In this document: positions 9,346 to 22,775 of the stretch, piece by piece
How positions within the stretch are numbered: position 1 is the stretch's first letter
How the letters are laid out: each line of letters begins with the position of its first letter
DNA from: Stercorarius parasiticus
Lineage: Eukaryota > Chordata > Aves > Charadriiformes > Stercorariidae
Direction: 5' to 3'
NCBI GenBank assembly: GCA_013396915.1
Contig: VWZL01002000.1
Coordinates: 125,698-189,697 of the forward strand
DNA: 64,000 nt
The notes under the pieces: generated by a model
What the model saw: only the letters and a program-made list of their open reading frames with translations
Databases searched by the model: none
What the model was told of the DNA's origin: nothing
Translations under genes and position numbers: made by a program

Positions 9346-12300
9346 TTTCTACTAGAGTATTAAGCAAATTACCTCTAGTAGAGTATTTCCACTGGCTGAA
9401 ATTGTTCCAGATCTGAGAATGGCCTTAGTAAGCTGAGCAATATGAACATACTGGACATTATTGGTAGCATTTACTTTTTTTTGTCTTCTGAAGGGATGCA
9501 TTATTCTTCCTCCTCTCAGCGGTATGTGACTTTATCCATTTACTGAGAAGCACTCTGGAGAAGTAGTTCTGAAAGGCATGCTAATTTTTGACTCATGCTG
9601 TGACATGATTGACCTTTCCAGTTTTGTTTGTAGTGGAGATTGTTCTGATGCAGACATTTTGGCATTTGAAATGTGTGGGAATTTGGAGAGGTGCCTAAAA
9701 ACTACAGAACGGGTGTGTTTCTCAAGCATCCAGACATCTCTGCAGCTAGCATTAGCCTAATCAGGACTTTCTCCTGTTATATTTCTGTATAGTTGTCAGG
9801 AATGAACAGGAATGTCTATTTGGGAGAGGACTTAAAAATTCTTTGCTTAATTCTGCGTATGTAATTTTTTTGTAAAGACCCCTTCCCATGCCAATTTGTA
9901 CGATACACTGTTGCTTTATACTAGTCTCATCAAAGCAAAGATGTGCCTTCACAGTTGTAGCCTGATACTGGATCTTCCAGAAACAGCTGCTTTCTGTACT
10001 TTTTATGAAGCTGTGTCAAAATCAATTTATACGTCAAAGATGACAGAAAATAGAGTAAAATACAGAGCTCTGAGACTTGTCCAGAGACAAGAAAGGTCCT
10101 GCTAGTGTCCTGTAATAGCTGTAAAGTAAGTTGACTATGGTTTCTGAATAAGCAGATACTGGTCAGTTGGTTCAGCTCTGAGATGGAGTGGTGGCATCTC
10201 ACACAGAGATCGCTTCGGCTGCTCCTGTTCCAGGACCTTACTGACATGACACTTGCTCCTTTGTGTGCATTTCTCTCTTCTTTCAAATGGTTTCTAAATA
10301 TAGAGAAACAACAGCTGCTGGAATGGAACAAAGAGCAAAGAGTAATACCTTTTCTACTTGTCTGCTAGGAGAAAGTGCCTGAGGTCATACATTCGTGCAT
10401 CAGACAGGAAAAATGGTAATGCTCTGCCCTCTGGCTGTTTAAATAGTAAAAATAAACAAATGAAGAATATGCATATATAAACTAGTATGACCTAAGTAAG
10501 ACTCAACCCATAGACAAAGTGCAGAAAAACTGCAAGCCAATGATGGCAAGACTTAATGAGTTCACCAGTTTGTGTCAGTCTAGATATGGGTATAAATGTG
10601 TGGAAACTAGCAGGTCTTTCCTGAATCTGTGTGCTTAAGCTACACATCTTTCAAGGTGAGTTGTTTTCTTTCACTGTATGAGAGATATCTACTTAACTGC
10701 TGCAGTGAAATGTCCAGCAGCAGGAGAAGACGTGCATCAATTTCTGAGCTGTACTTGGCCTTTGGAATTTGCATCACTGTGGTTCACAGAACTAGGGAGG
10801 ATAAATATGGACAACTTAATTTGGAATAATTTAAGAAGAATATTGTATGTGCATAGGAACTATAAGGCTCATGTGCCATGTGCTAGCAGAGCTTCATAAG
10901 AATATTCATGTCTATATCTATATCAATATCAGTATCGATATCTGTATCTTCTATATCTGTATCATGTATTGTAAAAAACCCAGGCTGTTCTGTAGCAGTT
11001 TCTTGGATTATCCCTGCTCTTACTAGAGGGCTTTTTTCTGCCTGGATTTCTTTTCAAACAGGTTGGTTACAGGACTGTTCAAATAAGACTCAGGGCACAA
11101 GAATACACCTTTTTTTTCATTTCATGTTCAAAATAACTCCACTTCTATGGGTTAAAGCCATGTATAGATTCTACACTTTCTTAGAATTAAAAAACTGTTT
11201 TAAGATACGTTAAAGCAATCTGGTTTATTTGTGGCAACCTCCACAGCTTATTTTGGAAGAGGGAAACACCAGACCATACCAAATGCTTTCTAACAGCCCT
11301 GGTTCCCATAAAATCTGTGCACTCCTTCTAATGCTGAACATGTCTATGATGATGAAGCTGTCCACCTCCTCTTGGCAGATGTTGGGAACATCTGCTAAGG
11401 TGGGGAACCAAGGTATGCATGGGAGTCTTATTCTTAGCCTACCCTGGATGAATAACTTGTACTTCACTGGTGATTTTCACATAGCCCATGCCAACTATGC
11501 TGTTGCCACAGGATGCCTAGGCTTAGACAGAAACAAAACACACCACTTTGTCTAGATGTAACCCAATCATTCATGTCTAACATCACGATTTAAGTGTAAT
11601 ACTGTATGAAAAATGGACTGAAAATACGCTTATAAACAGTTACGGTGGTGGATTGCCAGATTACAACAAATTTGTACACAATACACAGTCTAAATGCAGC
11701 TGGCTACTGCAAGTATTAAAGTGTATTGTTAGCATGCCATAAACAATTAAAATTGTGACGCCACCAAACATGAAAATTAGAAATGATCCTCACTTTGCAT
11801 GCACATAAAGTGTGCTTTCTTTGTAAGACGGGTCATTTCCTCATATACACACATTTTGGCCCTAGGAAATCAGGCTTAATTCCTATTTTATCTGCTTGTA
11901 CCGGTAACACAGAATGTCTTGATCTGACTGGTTTCTCACCTATATTTTACAATTCAATTGCTTCCTAATTAAAACTTTCCCAACATCTGTGCATAAATTT
12001 GTAGTGTTTAAGTCCAAAAGGAACCATCGGATTATCCACAACATGTATGTAAGTGGATTGCTCGGTTCAAATTCAGGCAGCCACATGGATGCTCCACATA
12101 GCACTGAACCCATCCCGTTGGACTTGGCTGAGCACGTACTGAAGAAGAGTGCTCAGTCCTGATCTTCTGAACTCACTGCTCTGCTTGGAGATATGTCCAT
12201 CTCATTAAAACACATTTTTAGTGTCTATCTGTTTTGAATTGGTCCTGCTTTCAGTCACTGTGCTACCTGAGAACATCTTCCCACTCCTGGCTGGACACAC

Positions 12301-12454
12301 CCTGGCCCCATCGTGGCTGCATGTCAGTGAGAGCTTTCCCCTGCACAGAAAGGGTCCTTTCAGCAGCAGGAAGGGTCTGCGCAGTCAGGAGACCAGGGCT
12401 GCAAGTGGTCCCAGAATTTGCTCTTCCAGGGGGCTTAGATACAGTTGCTAGACT
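9346..12454. other. Unannotated DNA
   Basis: No recognised gene. The largest frames (9930-10331 on -, 133 codons; 11229-11555 on +, 108 codons, with an 80-codon frame opposite) lack any domain I know. The interval 12050-12450 is richer in GC than its neighbours, but no exon structure is evident. A degenerate ATATCn array lies at 10908-10966. Confidence 0.55.
10908..10966. repeat. Degenerate hexanucleotide (TATCNA)n
   Basis: Repeated TATCTA/TATCAA/TATCAG/TATCGA/TATCTG units over about 59 bases. Unit divergence indicates an old microsatellite. Confidence 0.8.
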
Positions 12455-12519
12455 TACTACTACTACTGCTGCTGCTGTTGCTACTGTTGCCACTACTTAT
12501 TATTATTGTTGTTATTGTA
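12455..12519. repeat. Compound trinucleotide microsatellite (TAC/TGC/TAT/TGT)
   Basis: Runs of TAC, then TGC, an interrupted mix, then TAT and TGT units. It looks like one trinucleotide array diversified by point mutation. The minus-strand reading gives a Ser/Asn-rich spurious frame. Confidence 0.9.
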
Positions 12520-14802
12520 CCTATATAGCCTACGTGGAGAGCACAATTGTGTGAAAGAGCTTCGACATTGAAAACAACTAAAACTGATCTATCAATTTTT
12601 TGAGAAGTTGAACAGTTCAAGCTCTTTAAATCTGTATAAGGCTTTTTCTTCATTCTTTGACTTATTTTTTATGGCCCTTCTGCAATACTTCCAGTTTTTC
12701 AGTATGGTTTTTTTTAAAAATAAGAGGACCAAAAGTCTCTGCAGGGCTCCAAGCTTGATGTCTTAATGTCATATAGAGAGGGAAAAATCTTTCTGCTACT
12801 TCCATCTCCTGTAGCCATTAATATAGCAAAGATCTACTTTGGCTTTTTTAGCTATAACATTGCAAAGGAATCTTAAATTTTGTGAGTTCCCCTTCCCTAT
12901 TCTGAATTCCTTTTTTATTATACCTGTAACTTTATGCCTAGACATATCAAAATGCTTTTTATTTCAATTAGTCCAACTTCAAAAAACAAATCACATTGCT
13001 CTGTCTTCATGTCAGCAGGTATATGCCTAAAAATGTTTGTGCCAGATTATCCCATTTTGTACATCCTAAACATTGGCATGCCCCTAGCACTCTTCTGTTA
13101 CTAGAGACGTTACTTTCAATAGTCCTATTCATCAGAATATATTAAAATTTGCAAAGATGTGCTTTTTTTTCCCCTTTCATGTTAGCATAGAATTAAAAGT
13201 TGCAAAAAGCCTTGAGTGCTTCTCATAATTTTTAATTCTATCAGCCCTCATTAGGTAATAAGTCAAATGCAATATGCCTTATACAAGTGTATGAATACTT
13301 TATTTTTATTGGAAACTGAGACTACCCAGGCTATAACATGAAACACAGTTACTAGTTGAAAGCTTTTGAGGGAGCTGCAGATTTAAGTGCAAGTTTACAC
13401 TTAATGAACAATCTGGTATATAAGATTTTATTCACTAGGTCTGGCATGCTACCAAAGCTAGTAGCAAATGTATTCAATGTTATACAAAATCTCTATATAA
13501 TTGAGAAAGTATATATTTCTCTCAAAAGCTCATGTTATTCCAGTATCAAAAGCCAATACCATTTAAATACAGTTACTTTCTTAGTTTTTCCTTCTATGAC
13601 TTCATGAGGTTTATCTCTGAAGAACACTGCTCCTTGTGGACAAATTTCACGTTCTTATTCTGCCTGACTTATTTCTTAGTTTCAGTTTTCATTGAAGTAT
13701 CATATTAGTCACATAATGAGACATTTTTCTTGCTTAAATGAGTTTGATTTTCCTTGGCTCTAGCTCTTTTTCATTTTTCATTGATTGTTTCACTGACTGT
13801 TTTTTGTCAAGTTCATTGGCCTTGCTTGTGTAAAGAAGGGCAGGGAGGAAGTGAATGGGTTAGCATACAGCTTTCCCTGACCTTTGAAGCTCTCTCTGCT
13901 ATGGAATTTATTATATAGATACAGCAGCACAGAAAATCGTTGTATGTAAGTGATGAAACATTGGATAAAAATGCCAAATTCCTAGAACATTCTGCTACCA
14001 AGGGGTAACATACGTAATTCTTCGTGATCTTTTTTTGATGGCGTCAGATGGTGTCTTTGATAGATTATCTGAAGATAATTCGTGTATAGCCACTTTAAAC
14101 GTCCCTTACACTTTTGCGATGAAAAAGCTGAAATAGCTCTGCCTCAGGACACCATGGCAAATTATTCATTTTCCATTGAGCCCTTTCGTATTTTGAGGCC
14201 TTAATCAATAATATAAAACTGTATTGGCTTTCTGGTTTTCTGTGCCTGTATAACACTGAGCTTAAGTCAATGGTTTCAAATAAATCTAAAGCTACAAGTT
14301 TTGTTTTTAACATTTGGTAAAGTTACTAAACAGTTTATTTCTGACTTCAGCAAAAACTTTGCTCTGGATTGAAGCAAAAAGCTCCATCAGGACATGGGAA
14401 TTTTCTTTTGCAGAAAAAAAAAAAAGATGCTGAAAACACAATGTTCTCAGCTAAATATTCCACATGAATATTGATCTGGTACAGAAGCCTGTAAATAAAA
14501 TTATTCCCACAGTAGTATTAGCACTATCTTTAGTGACCAATAACTGGAGACATATAGAGTTAATTGAAAAGAATGTCAGCTGGTGCTAAGTGTGAGGTCA
14601 ACACGTTGAAGACATTCAGAATGCTCTGGACAAGGTCAGTAAAACCCTACTACTTTATGTGTCTGTGAATGATTAATAAACAATTGTCTGAATAACCCAA
14701 AACTTTGCTACCTGGAGCAAAGCTGACCAAAAATAGATTTTTGAGCCAATGAATGTGACTGTGGATTGTGAGCAAATCGTTCAAGGCTTAGCTTTGATAC
14801 AG

Positions 14803-14828
14803 TATTTTATCTAAATATTTTATCTAAA
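14803..14828. repeat. 13-bp exact tandem duplication
   Basis: The unit TATTTTATCTAAA is present twice head to tail (14803-14815, 14816-14828). Confidence 0.9.
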
Positions 14829-17800
14829 TCTGCCCTATCCCATACTGCTTTGCTACTGGGACTTGCATTGTGATGCTCCTCATGAAGTAGGATCCTAATG
14901 GATACTCCTTTCACTTGCAGTCATGGTATTGTTAAGCTTTCTTTTGGGTTTATGATATTTCTGTATATCTGAGTAGTTACATATTTAATAAGCGTTTTCA
15001 AACTTGGAGTTATGATTATTCTCACCTCTTCATATAGGCCCTGCAGTCCTTCAGCAGCTGTTCTTCTGCTTTCTGCAGTGAGAAAACAGTGATTTACTTC
15101 AGCACAATGGACTGTGTTCCTCTTGAATTGATGCTGTGTTTATTCAACTCAGTCATGGACCTAGAAATTCAGAGCATGGTGTAGGCTCTTTCTGATGGTC
15201 TGATCAACCCTGCACAATTCCTCAGTGAGCAAAACTCAGAGGAGACACCGCTCTCAGAGCCTGCCCTCATGCTTCCATCTGGAGTCAAGCACTGGCAGAA
15301 GAGAGACATGAACAAAAAGAATGGAGATACTTCCTCCACAAGCCACAGCATAGCAAAAGGTGCATTTCTGAAGGACAGTAAAAGGAGAATTTTATGAGTT
15401 ATGGGGTGAGTCCACCACGAAGTTGAGTGCCCTAAGAGCTCTGTTTAAACATTGAGACCCATCTCATGTTTCCCCCTTTTAGCCTCCATAGTGATTTTTT
15501 TTTCTGGGGCTGTTTAAATAACTAACTATACATAAAGCAAAGCTAGGCCATGGAATCTACAGGAATATGCTAAATGGAAGTGTCAATCTGAAGGACTTAA
15601 TTTCTGCTCTATTTTTGTCTCATGCTCTTAACTTAATTGGTGTGCTTTGCTTATCTGTTATTAGACAGTTTGTTGCTGTGATGGAATTTTCTCTTCCTGT
15701 CACTCCTTTGTTATAAAAAATATCTCATATATTTCTCTAGAATGGATAGTATTTGAAAGGCAAATAACTGAGCAATGAAAGCTTTTTCTATTGTGCACAA
15801 GGGTGTAGCTGAAGCCTAGAAGCTTTCTTTAAATTATTTTTAGTGGTAATGTTATTGAGCACTGCTTTGCAGTAAAGAAATAATGATACAATTTTTGCTA
15901 CAATTTCAAGGTCTTTCTTCTACCAATCTATATTTTCATTCTTTTTGTCATGTCTTCATCATCATTATTAATGTTATACCTCAGAAGATCAAATAATATT
16001 TTTAATCAGGAGAAAAGTATGTACAACTTATTTACATAGCTGCACAAGAAGCTAATGCTTCCATTTTCTGTGGGAGGCAGTGAAAGTCTGATCTCATAGA
16101 GACAAAAAGATTGCTGAAACATACATATAATAGAGTTAGGATGGGACTTTGATGAAATAGGTTTTCTAAACTGAATCATGCCTGCAGGAACAGCACTGAC
16201 ACTAATGGCATTTAATAGAGTAACAGATGATATAACTTTCATCCAAGCTATTTGAATTAATTTGCAGACAGTTTTCACAAAAATGTTCGTGTTTTCCAAT
16301 GTGGTTGCAGTAATCGCCATGGCATCTGTGCTTGTACAGTGAGGAAGGAGGGAGGAAAGGAAGTGGAAATCTTCAGGTGGTTTGTTTTGTGAGAATGTAC
16401 TACTACCAGTGCCATATATTAATATTAACTAAGAAGAGTAATACTTGGCACTGAATTCTGTTAACTAAAACAGTGCTTAAAAAAAAAATTTAAAAAAAAT
16501 TAAGTGCAGTTATTTCCATTTTACAAATACAAGAAATGAGACACAAAGCAAGTGATTTGACCAAAATGTCCAAACACATCCACGGGACCTCTGAAAGACA
16601 CCAATGACACATTCAAGGACAATTACTTCAGTGTTTTTCCATATGGCTTTTGGGAGAGAGACAAATAAGCAGTATGCCTTCAGTTATTAGATACCTAGAT
16701 CTTTAGTACCATTTTTTACTGCGAAAACAATACTAATATCCACTCTTTTGAAGCTTTTTCTCACCTCTCATATTTAACTTGTTTCTGCAAACCTGACAAT
16801 AAGCTGAAACTGTCTATCTGAGTTAGTAACAACAGCGCAGATGGAAGGAGAGAATGATCACTAAAACTCAGTCTGAGAACAGATGTGTCCCCTGAGTGAA
16901 GGTACCTCTGCTTGGGCTGGTGCAAGCACCATGCAGAAGCTGGTTGTCTGCCTGCTAAAAGCAGAACAGCAGTTGGTTAAACTTTTCACTGCTTTATGGG
17001 GTGGGGCTTGTAAGGTGTTACTCTATTTTTGTATTGCTGTTGGCTCAGAATAGAGAGTATTCTTTCTGAAAGTTGTCTGGTAATTTATTAACCTTTCTTT
17101 GTCCCAAATGAAAGGACAAAAAGACGTGATGCAGGCTTTGAAAGAAAATAACTTTAGCTACTGGCTGGCAACCTGTAAGGGAATCAATTACAGGACATAC
17201 AAGGGACAGTTAATTTATGAGACGGAGGGACAGATGGCTTTGTTTCTTTCTACATATGCAGAGATACCTCTTCTCTGTAAGCTGGAGTTACTGAACTGGA
17301 AGCCAGGGACCCAAAAAAGCACCCACTGCCCTCCCAGCATGAGTTTAGGCTGCTGAGCTGAGGGCAGACAGAGGCCACCACTCTTTTGCTCTTTTCATTT
17401 CCAGCCCTGCCACCAAGGTAGCTGAGATCCCACCTCATCTCTTTTCCTTTAAATCACCTTTCAGAAAACTTGTGTGTACGTGCTTTCCCTGCCAAACAAA
17501 GTTAAAAAGCATAGTTACATTGATCCACACAGAAAACACATTCTTTTCATTTTAAAACACTTCCTGGCTAATGTGGTTTCCATTCCAAACCTACCTCTAG
17601 TCACATTCCCAGCAGAAAAGGATTGCTTTCTGCATTTGGAAGTGAAATCCACCTTGGAGGGCTAAGGAGAGCCTGAAAATTCTGACTTTTGGATTTACAA
17701 ATTATAATCGCCATCACCTCAGTGGTCAAGGGCCAGTTCATTATAATAGGGACCACTAGATTTGTAACTTTCAGTCCTCAGGGAGTAAATCATGGCTTTC

Positions 17801-20800
17801 CACACTTGGCAGGATGCTTCATATTTTCTCCATTTTCTTCTACTGATCCTAACATACTGATTTTGATATAATCTCTAAAGATATAAATGGTGGATATATT
17901 GCCTCCTTAAATATGCTGAGTTGTTAGTCCCCACAAAATATTTCTCTTCAATTGGTGTTAAAAAACAAATTGACCTAGAAGGATATTTGAGTATTTCTAA
18001 AAAAATTTATGATAAATTACTGCAGGGAGTTGAAATTGTAGCTCAGCTCAAACAGTAACTGTCTCTATTTAAAGTGATGTAAAGAAACATTTGCTTCCCT
18101 TATGATATATGCTCTTCCGGATGACCTTTGGCAGTCTTCGCTGGATCATGTGACAGTGTGGCAGAGCAGTGCAGTCCTAAACAAAGGGTTTTTTTTTTTA
18201 AAATAATTTGTTTCCTGCAAATTAGCAGAGTTGCAACTACTGATACATTTATGAAATATTCCTTGAGAATTGTACAACATCAGTGCCATGATAAGAAAAT
18301 TATTTGCAAGTAGGAATCTATCAGAATTTCAATTACTTAGTCATGAGCAGAGAAAGAAAACACACCAAATACTTCGTGGTCAACCTGTGAGATATTTTTG
18401 ACAATCACTCCATTTTGCAGAAAAGTAATTTCACAAGCTGTCTATATTAGTGTTTGTATGGCTTCCAGACAATAATGAAACATCATCCTACAGTTTTACT
18501 GAACGTTTGTGGAAATTTATTGATATCTATAATGTTTTCAAACCCAGAAGTAGCTACCCATCTAAATGACAGATACTGATTGAAACCTGAAGAGCTGTTC
18601 TGACCTTGCAGTGATTTTTACTTTAATAAGTGTTAAATATCTTTCTAATGAATCTTATCTTTCCTAACCAATGTTATCTGGTTATTTAAAGAGCCTGATT
18701 GCATGAGTCAAAAATAGAGTGAAGCAAACACATACTTGGCTTAGAGTTTAATTTTGACTGAATTTAGTAACTTTTATTCTGGAACAGATGAGATTATTTG
18801 AAATGACACTTCACAAAATCCCATGTCAAACTCTTTCCATTTATAACTCCTTGTATAAACAGGTACAAATTTGGTTCGTAATTCTCATACAGAAAGACAC
18901 CTTCACTGGTTTTATGGATGTTTGAAAATGGTGTTGACAGTTGACACTGATGGCAGTTGACACAGATATTCTTTTGGATTAATAAGAGATTCACATGGAG
19001 AATACAGAAATTTGTAGTTCCTTTGCAGGACTAGCAGAGGCTCAATATTGCACAGAAATGCTACAGGTCTGAAAATACCTAAGGAAATGTCCTCCCTCCC
19101 CCTTTTTGCCTTGCAAGCAATAGACTAGGGTTTCTACATAGCATTTGAAAGCACTGGGAATAATTCAGTTTTTATACTAATAACCATCGGCAGTTGTAGC
19201 TTGGCAGCTGAGAAGATACAGTACAGTGCATCAGCCATACTGCAGTCATAGCCAGCACACTAGCACACTGGAGTTTGTTTCTGTCCTTCCCTAAGTGGGT
19301 TCTATATGAGAAAATTTTCAGCTGCAAAATGGTATTTTAATAACTTTCACTTGATCACAGTGAGTTACAAAGAAGATTACAAAGCTATTTAAAATCCTTC
19401 CTACCCTCTTTGATATGTCTCTCTCTCAGAAGTCATTGGCATCTCAAGTGATATCAATGAAAGTCAAGTCACTCTCTTTTTCTGCCAAGGGGGAGCAATG
19501 GGTTCTCATTGTGGTGGTTTTAACTCAGTTGGATGCTTTTTTTCTTGACATATGACTTAGAAAAACACATTACAAAGCTTGCTAATAAGATTTAATAGCC
19601 TAGGAGAGAAATTAAGAGTAGAAGGTCTAATGGTCATTTCTAGTTCAAAAAAAATCTGTGACTTTAAATGGCACTTAATTGTAAAACCTTTGGAGGTACA
19701 ATTCACCTTTCCATGTCCCAAACTTTTAAAAGAAGTAAACTCTCAGCTTACTATAATTTGTTCTTCCTATTCCCGTCATTACTAGGAACCAGAAGAAAAG
19801 ATTAAAGGAGGAGAATGCTTTGGTGGAATATCAGGCAATATTTTCTGCATTGTGCAGCTTGGCTGTAAAACTTAATTCCAAGAAAATCTGCAAAGTGACC
19901 TATTTAAGAATTTGATTGAAACACAATAGCTAAACTTGCATTTTAATTTGCAATGGCAATTTGTATACGAGTGAAATAATGGATCTGTTTCAGTTCTAAT
20001 TCTTGTAGCCAACATTATATTCTGGTCTTCAAAATGTATGTACATTACACTGAAAGCTGTGTGTCACCTACTACGTCACTTGCACTGGGCACACAACTCC
20101 CTGTGAAGCTCTCTCTCAGAGAAGGATACACACCAGATGGTAGTGGGGAGACCAAGAAAAGCAGTTTCCTTTTTATTAACTCACAGACATCAACACATAA
20201 GTGAACCAGGACTCCGGTGACCTCTCCTTACGAATTAACCTCAAATCTTCCCCAGCCCCACAGTTGGGCACAGGGACATCAAAGGGCAGATAGTCTTCTG
20301 TGTTAAAATGAACGTGGCAGAGGAATAGAGCTTTGTGCCTCTGTTTTGTGAGGGGCAAAGACCATCCCTTGGCTTGCACAAGAAAATTTATTGGTAGAAT
20401 TTCTCATATAACCTGTTCCACCTTATAAAGATCTGTCATTTGTAAGTCTAATTCTGCTGTGATTCACAAAATTACAAGACTTTTTCAACACTGTGAAGCA
20501 CAAGCGTCAGCACTCCCTAAACAAGAGTAATGACTGCACTGAATCAGCTTAGACATATGGTTGATCAAAGTACTTTATTGTATTTTTTTTAACTGCTGAG
20601 CAATTACCTTACTCTCCTTTATAGCAATATTGTCTGAAGGAGTACAGTGGGAACAACAAGGCTGTGTTTACAAGACAGGATAAAATCTTGAAGATGCATG
20701 CCCTAAAAGGATACTGTTATTATACTGGAAAAACTGAAGAAACCACACATTAAATTTAGACCACTTACAGGTGGACACTAGTTTAGTTTCTCAGCATGTT

Positions 20801-20984
20801 AAGGACTTATTTAGCATGCTTTAACTTGAGGGACACAGACTAATTCTGAATTTAAAGTGAATTGCAGTCTCCACATTCCTCTGAATATCCTTTATAGCTA
20901 GAATCCTGGTGTAAGATTCTTATTTACATAGCCAATATCATATGAATATGTGTATGTATTGCTCACAGAGGAGAAACATTAATT

Positions 20985-21022
20985 TAGTACTATCAAAAAT
21001 TGAATCTAGTACTATCAAAAAT
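20985..21022. repeat. 22-bp-period direct repeat
   Basis: The 16-mer TAGTACTATCAAAAAT occurs at 20985-21000 and again at 21007-21022 with similar linkers, giving a 22-bp tandem period. Confidence 0.88.
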
Positions 21023-22574
21023 CGATGAGCTTTTTGTGGGGAGGGAGGGGTGGTTTTGCTTTTTATAAGAATTTGGATGTCTGAAGATGTTTGTAAATCA
21101 CTGTTAAGAAGTGATCAGGTTGCTGCTATGAGAGGAAAAAGTCAAAAGGAAACCATAGTTTCAGAGAGATTTTCTGATGGGTACTGTAAGTAGAAGTTAG
21201 TTCTTGATAAATGTACAACATGATATATTTAAAATTTCAAATTTGTTCTGTTACACATTGCCATGAAGCAAAGGGATAATCCTTTTGAGACAGAAAAGGT
21301 GAAAGGCTGATGAAATTGCAGATTTGATAAAATCAAGGAGTTCCCTTTTGAAATTATTGTGTTGCTTTTAACTGTCTTTTTCTTTGATACAGCTATACAT
21401 TAATACTCCTGCTAAATGAAGGGGGCTATGTCTGTGATACTTTGTAGTTTCCTCAGTTCCAGCTGACTGTGAGAAACACTGGAGTTCTTTTCACTTGCTA
21501 AAAAACATGCGTACAGAAACACCCAGGAAGCAAATCAGAGTTAACATAGACTTCATGTACGGCAGCCAAGAAATACAGTAGGATCAAACATGTACATGAA
21601 AATTCTGAGTGTGTAGGAGGGAGTCAGGGCATGAAATACTTCAATTTTCATATGCTGCTACAAAAGGTAAACAAGCAAGTAAATTTGTTCCAGTATCTAT
21701 AGAAATCTGTTACAGCTAGAGCACTCATCATCAGAATGTTTGTACACTGAATAGTTTTGCCTCTGTGCATGTGAAGTATCATTATGCAATGGAGGTATTG
21801 AGGATGTGGGATATTAATCCAGTCATCCAGGGAGAAAAAAGACATTAGAAATTCTATTAACTGACTAATGACTTTAATTTTGATTTTTAAGAAGAATAAT
21901 GGGGACTTATAAAGATGAAGAGAAGGTGGTACTGAGCCCTGATCCTGTACAGAAAAAAAAAAACCACACAACATATTTAATAGAGGCAGGAAGGAAGCAG
22001 CAATGGCCAGCTTTTTGCATAATGGTACAGTGTTTATAGTACTTGCATAGCTTATGGGTTATGTACAGTCTGGGAGCTTTGGACTGTGGTTTGAACTCAG
22101 CCCTCTAACTTCACAGGACATGCTTTAGTCATTGGCATGCCATGACAGAGCTACCCTTCATCCTGTTGTAAGCTTGAGCCACTGTGAAAAAGGAGCGTAA
22201 AAGAATACAAAATTCATATTCATCAAAAAAGAACTGGCATGAGCATCCTGGCCCACTGCCAGTGAGCACAGAGAACCCCAAATTCTGGTCTCTGCTCCTA
22301 ATAAAACTCTTGTTACATCAAATAACTCTGGAAGAAAGTTAATTTGGGACTCCTTGATCCACCTTTCTCCCCAAGGAAGATTTCTTGTCATTGGCAGTAG
22401 AGCCAAATTGCCTCTTGTTTACTCCCTCCCCCCCCTCCAATTACACAATGCTTTTGCATTTCCCAGTGGTTCGGGGGGATTAAGACATGTTGCTAGGAAA
22501 TAAAAGCTGTCTGTTCAAGTACTGTCAGACTGGCAAGGATCCCAGTAATCTTCCCAACTTCTTGACAAGATGGT

Positions 22575-22775
22575 TTGACCAGGTCAGATACAGTCCATCT
22601 AGCCTGTATTTGCTTTTCAAGAAGATGTCTAAGGAACAATGCAAGAACATGGTGAATATGTCACAGTATTCCACCCTGGCATAGCTCTAGCATTTTAAAG
22701 GTTGAGATGGTCAGCAAAAGGCATTGGCTCTGCTTTCAGCTGAATTTATTATATATCCCTTTGAACCTAGGAAAC
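22575..22775 (+). repeat. Ancient amniote interspersed-repeat remnant
   Basis: The segment GACCAGGTCAGATACAGTCC followed by ATCTAGCCTGTAT resembles a well-known old repeat common in turtles, crocodilians and birds, with a GGTCAGACC...GTCCATCTAGCCCAGTAT core. Further weak matches continue downstream: an AGATG...AAGGAA...AAGAACA block near 22623-22652 and a GAATTTAT...TTTGAACC block near 22741-22769. Divergence is high, so this is an old copy. I do not assign a family name; CR1/L3-related is my guess. Confidence 0.55.

Larger units (their letters stand above)
12520..22574. other. Unannotated AT-rich DNA
   Basis: Ten kilobases without a recognised gene or large repeat. Open frames are all under about 105 codons (the longest, 16006-16320 on -, has no known domain). 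Small features are a 13-bp exact tandem at 14803-14828, paired CAGTTGACAC motifs near 18940-18965, and a 22-bp tandem at 20985-21022. A stretch around 20090-20400, read on the minus strand, has an AATAAA signal right at the end of a 67-codon frame and is treated as a weak LTR or retrocopy candidate in the findings. Confidence 0.55.

Noticed and set aside
9140..9367. 75-codon minus-strand frame rich in Leu-Phe
   Set aside because: It is the reverse translation of the (GGAAAA)n array.
9930..10331. 133-codon minus-strand frame
   Set aside because: No recognisable domain or splice context, with overlapping open frames on the other strand; consistent with chance.
11225..11555. Overlapping 80- and 108-codon frames on opposite strands, considered as a retropseudogene
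   Set aside because: No recognised family, no poly(A) tail or target duplication seen.
12055..12085. GGTTCAAATTC, a tRNA B-box-like string
   Set aside because: No A box at the right distance and no cloverleaf or acceptor stem can be built around it.
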